NCBI GenBank assembly: GCA_029432795.1
Contig: JARNMJ010000017.1
Location: 18,880-82,879 of the forward strand
Origin: Pontiellaceae bacterium B12219
GTDB lineage: Bacteria; Verrucomicrobiota; Kiritimatiellia; Kiritimatiellales; Pontiellaceae
Reading direction: 5' to 3'
Length of the DNA stretch: 64,000 bases
Shown piece by piece: positions 62,252-64,000 of the stretch. A program made the translations under genes and the position numbers. The number at the start of each line of letters is the position of its first letter. Positions within the stretch are counted from its first letter, which is position 1. The notes beneath the pieces were generated by a model, which was not told where the DNA came from, did no database searches, and worked only from the letters and a program-made list of their open reading frames with translations.

Positions 62252-63220
62252 TCAGAACGGAAGCGAAACCGTTGCAAACGCGGCAACACCTTCAACACGG
62301 TTTTTCGCGGCGAACTCCCAATAGGCGCGCAGGTTGATATAAGCCTGCTGTTCATTCATCGTGAATGAATACCCGACTTCCGGACCCGCCGAAGCGATGC
62401 TCGACTTGAGGCCGTCGTTGTAAGCATACGGACTCGAATCGCCGGAAAGCTGCCCATAGACATATCCCGCAACACCGACTTGCCAATGGTCATTCAGAAA
62501 CTGCGATACCGCCCAATCCAGATGGGCATCGATCCCGTTTTGATAATCCGTATCATCGTTTTCGAAGTTGTAGGTGAATCCCACCACGGCTGAAAGTTCG
62601 TGCCCTTTCACGGGATCGAAATAGGTATAGCCTCCGCCGAGATCCACGGCACCGTGCCCGATGCCCAGGTTGGCCAGGCTGCTCGAGTCGTAATCACCGA
62701 CCGGAATATCCCCGGTGATGTAGTTCATCCAATTGTTATTGCCATCGGTCCAGGCGATGCTTGCGATCGGATACAAATCCGTAAAACCCGTCACCGAATC
62801 ACTGCGGCTCGCGCTTCCTCCCCCCGATATGGAGATGTTTCCGTCCGTGCTGTTATAACCGAAGCCGAAGCCCAGCCCCAGTGCAACCTGCCCACCCAGA
62901 ATCTTGGTTTTGGGCGCGTACGTCGGCTGTACCATCAGGATCGGCACCGTGCTGTCGAGCCCGGCCGAAATCAAATCGCCCTTACGAAGCTCCTTCTCAG
63001 CCGAAGCATTACCATCGTAAAAATAGCCCATCACCGGCATCGACCAGCCGGGCGTGGCCGGAGCAGCGGCAAAACTCGCATATTGGCCCGAGAACCAGAA
63101 GGCCACACCGCCTTCGTCGGCACGGGCCATTGAGGCCAACCCGCCCAGCAATGCGATCATCGGTAAAGCGAAAACAAATGATCGCTTACCCTTCTGTTTT
63201 TTCCAGTTCATCTTTTTCAT
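62252..63220 (-). CDS. Outer-membrane transporter, phenol MetA-degradation family
   Basis: 322-aa barrel of the MetA-pathway family (PF13557-like), thought to let hydrophobic compounds across the outer membrane. The signal peptide is near MKKMNWKKQKGKRSFVFALP. Family marks include MPVMGYFYDGNASAEKELRK, GGQVALGLGFGFGYNSTDGN, YPIASIAWTDGNNNWMNYIT and GDIPVGDYDSSSLANLGIGH. It ends AAFATVSLPF with the terminal Phe of a barrel. A start 16 codons upstream was rejected because GGGAGA precedes ATG 63220. It is the first gene of a likely four-gene operon with a lipoprotein, a patatin and a sulfatase, so it may import or export their lipid substrate. Confidence 0.85.
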   Translation of the reverse strand: MKKMNWKKQKGKRSFVFALPMIALLGGLASMARADEGGVAFWFSGQYASFAAAPATPGWSMPVMGYFYDGNASAEKELRKGDLISAGLDSTVPILMVQPTYAPKTKILGGQVALGLGFGFGYNSTDGNISISGGGSASRSDSVTGFTDLYPIASIAWTDGNNNWMNYITGDIPVGDYDSSSLANLGIGHGAVDLGGGYTYFDPVKGHELSAVVGFTYNFENDDTDYQNGIDAHLDWAVSQFLNDHWQVGVAGYVYGQLSGDSSPYAYNDGLKSSIASAGPEVGYSFTMNEQQAYINLRAYWEFAAKNRVEGVAAFATVSLPF

Positions 63221-63337
63221 AAAATTTCTCCCAACAACGTGTCCTTTTAGCTCCGCGTCTGATTCCACCGGCCTGACAGACCGGCGGGATCAGTAATCAA
63301 CCCGCCTGCGTAAACAAAGCGGATTGATAGAATGGTG

Positions 63338-63912
63338 TTATTTTTTCTTGGCTTTATATCCCGTGAAGTCTTCCCCGACTTTAATGTTCGGATACTTCTC
63401 TAAGCTTCGTTCATATCCTCCGATGACCTCCAGTGTCGGGGCAAATACCCAACCATTGATCAACGAGCTCGCCCATAGATTAAATTTTTCTCCCGGGTCG
63501 CTTGATAAATCATACATAAGCGGAAGCTGAGGCTCTACATACGGGCTTCCCACGCCTTCGCTGAACCTGAAAACGGTTTTATAAAATCTCCATTTCAGCG
63601 ACATGAGTTTGCCGTCAGCTCCGAAAAACATATAACTGGTTCTTCCGGTCGTTTTGCTCGTACCCAATAAATAAGCCGATGCATCCACCCCGTCGATCGG
63701 GCGGTCTGTTGGTACTTTAGATGACAAACCGGTCATACCGGCAAGCGTAGGCAGCCAATCCACTGCAGCAAACATTTCATCCGTCACGACACCCGCAGGC
63801 ACTTTTCCCGGCCACCGTACGATACAGGGAACACGCATACTTCCTTCAAAAGGCGTATTGAAGAAATCGCCTCTCCAAGGTCCGTTAGAGCCCCCGTTTC
63901 CTCCGGCATCTA
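63338..63912 (-). pseudogene. Sulfatase C-terminal fragment interrupted by an IS element
   Basis: The last ~190 residues of a second type I sulfatase: DAGGNGGSNGPWRGDFFNTP, FEGSMRVPCIVRWPGKVPAG, VDWLPTLAGMTGL and a C-terminal region with MYDLSSDPGEKFNLW. Homology stops at a TA dinucleotide (63911-63912). Beyond it the sequence is an insertion element, and the upstream part with the Cys-x-Pro-x-Arg site is missing from the window. As sequenced it cannot be active unless the N-terminal part lies beyond the element. It closely follows the pattern of the carbohydrate-type sulfatases rather than the long arylsulfatase nearby. Confidence 0.85.
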
Positions 63913-63933
63913 GTGTGTTGAGCCGTAAATAGA

Positions 63934-63961
63934 TTTACATTACAAAAAGTTATGGTATGAT
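63934..63961 (+). promoter_or_regulatory. Transposase promoter
   Basis: TTTACA (63934-63939), a 16-bp spacer and TATGAT (63956-63961). The ATG follows only 7 bp later, so the transcript would be nearly leaderless. Confidence 0.6.
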
Positions 63962-63968
63962 GGTTTGC

Positions 63969-64000
63969 ATGGGTAGACCAATTCTTCAAATAGAAATCAA
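63969..64000 (+). CDS. IS630-family transposase, first ten codons
   Basis: Only MGRPILQIEI is in the window. The MGRP opening is typical of IS630-type and related transposases, whose first residues form a helix-turn-helix. The identification rests on this short stretch plus the TA insertion site, so it is tentative. Confidence 0.6.
   Translation, partial: MGRPILQIEI

Larger units (their letters stand above)
63911..64000 (+). mobile_element. Left end of an IS630-like insertion sequence
   Basis: Begins at the TA target at 63911-63912 inside the sulfatase fragment with GTGTGTTGAGCCG, presumably the terminal repeat, then a promoter and the start of a transposase. IS630/Tc1 elements insert at and duplicate TA. 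The right end lies outside the window. Confidence 0.75.

Overview
The window is a 64-kb stretch of a Gram-negative bacterial chromosome, open at both ends: a permease runs off the left edge and an insertion sequence runs off the right. Lipoproteins, outer-membrane barrels, secreted beta-sandwich proteins ending in a calcium-binding DSDGDG repeat, two sulfatases, an NrpR-type regulator and a CreBCD system together suggest a member of the PVC group, most likely Kiritimatiellota (Pontiella-like). That placement is inference from gene content; no rRNA or tRNA gene was seen.

Layout. 1-2.8 kb: end of an MMPL/RND permease, a LolA-like periplasmic protein and an outer-membrane barrel (one transport cassette). 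2.8-6.5 kb: phospholipase-D lipoprotein, solute-binding lipoprotein, a frameshifted DapA-family aldolase, a small protein. 6.5-18 kb: a nitrogen-assimilation block (KaiC-like/pyruvate-kinase-domain protein, NrpR regulator, gdhA, gltD, gltB). 18-28.5 kb: housekeeping genes (thioesterase, rsgA, apt, yceI-like, peroxiredoxin, thioredoxin-like, deoB, a dead M23 peptidase, ankyrin protein, guanine deaminase, radical SAM). 28.7-34.7 kb: one giant secreted protein split by a one-base slip in a G run. 34.9-36.3 kb: cytochrome c / sugar dehydrogenase. 36.3-40.4 kb: creB-creC-creD plus a membrane protein, with a textbook CreB site before creD. 40.5-50.8 kb: alaS, Sel1 lipoprotein, a frameshifted permease-EIIA fusion, an Xre-RES toxin-antitoxin pair, parA, rsmE, dnaJ, grpE. 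50.9-63.3 kb: a same-strand run of porins, lipoproteins, a sulfatase and a patatin, all predicted to be exported. 63.3-64 kb: the tail of a second sulfatase cut by an IS630-like element.

The most unusual signal is not a gene. A 15-bp palindrome, TTCCAA-N3-TTGGAA, occurs about 30 times (plus about six weaker copies) in both intergenic and coding DNA, roughly once per 2 kb. Inside genes it sits mostly in one reading phase, giving x-Pro-x-x-Gly. It also forms part of a terminator and of a ribosome-binding site. A second repeat class consists of short-word arrays starting at stop codons and followed by their complement (heptamers TGAAANN / TTTCANN at two loci). Both look like genome-wide iterated elements, and I know of no description of them in this lineage.
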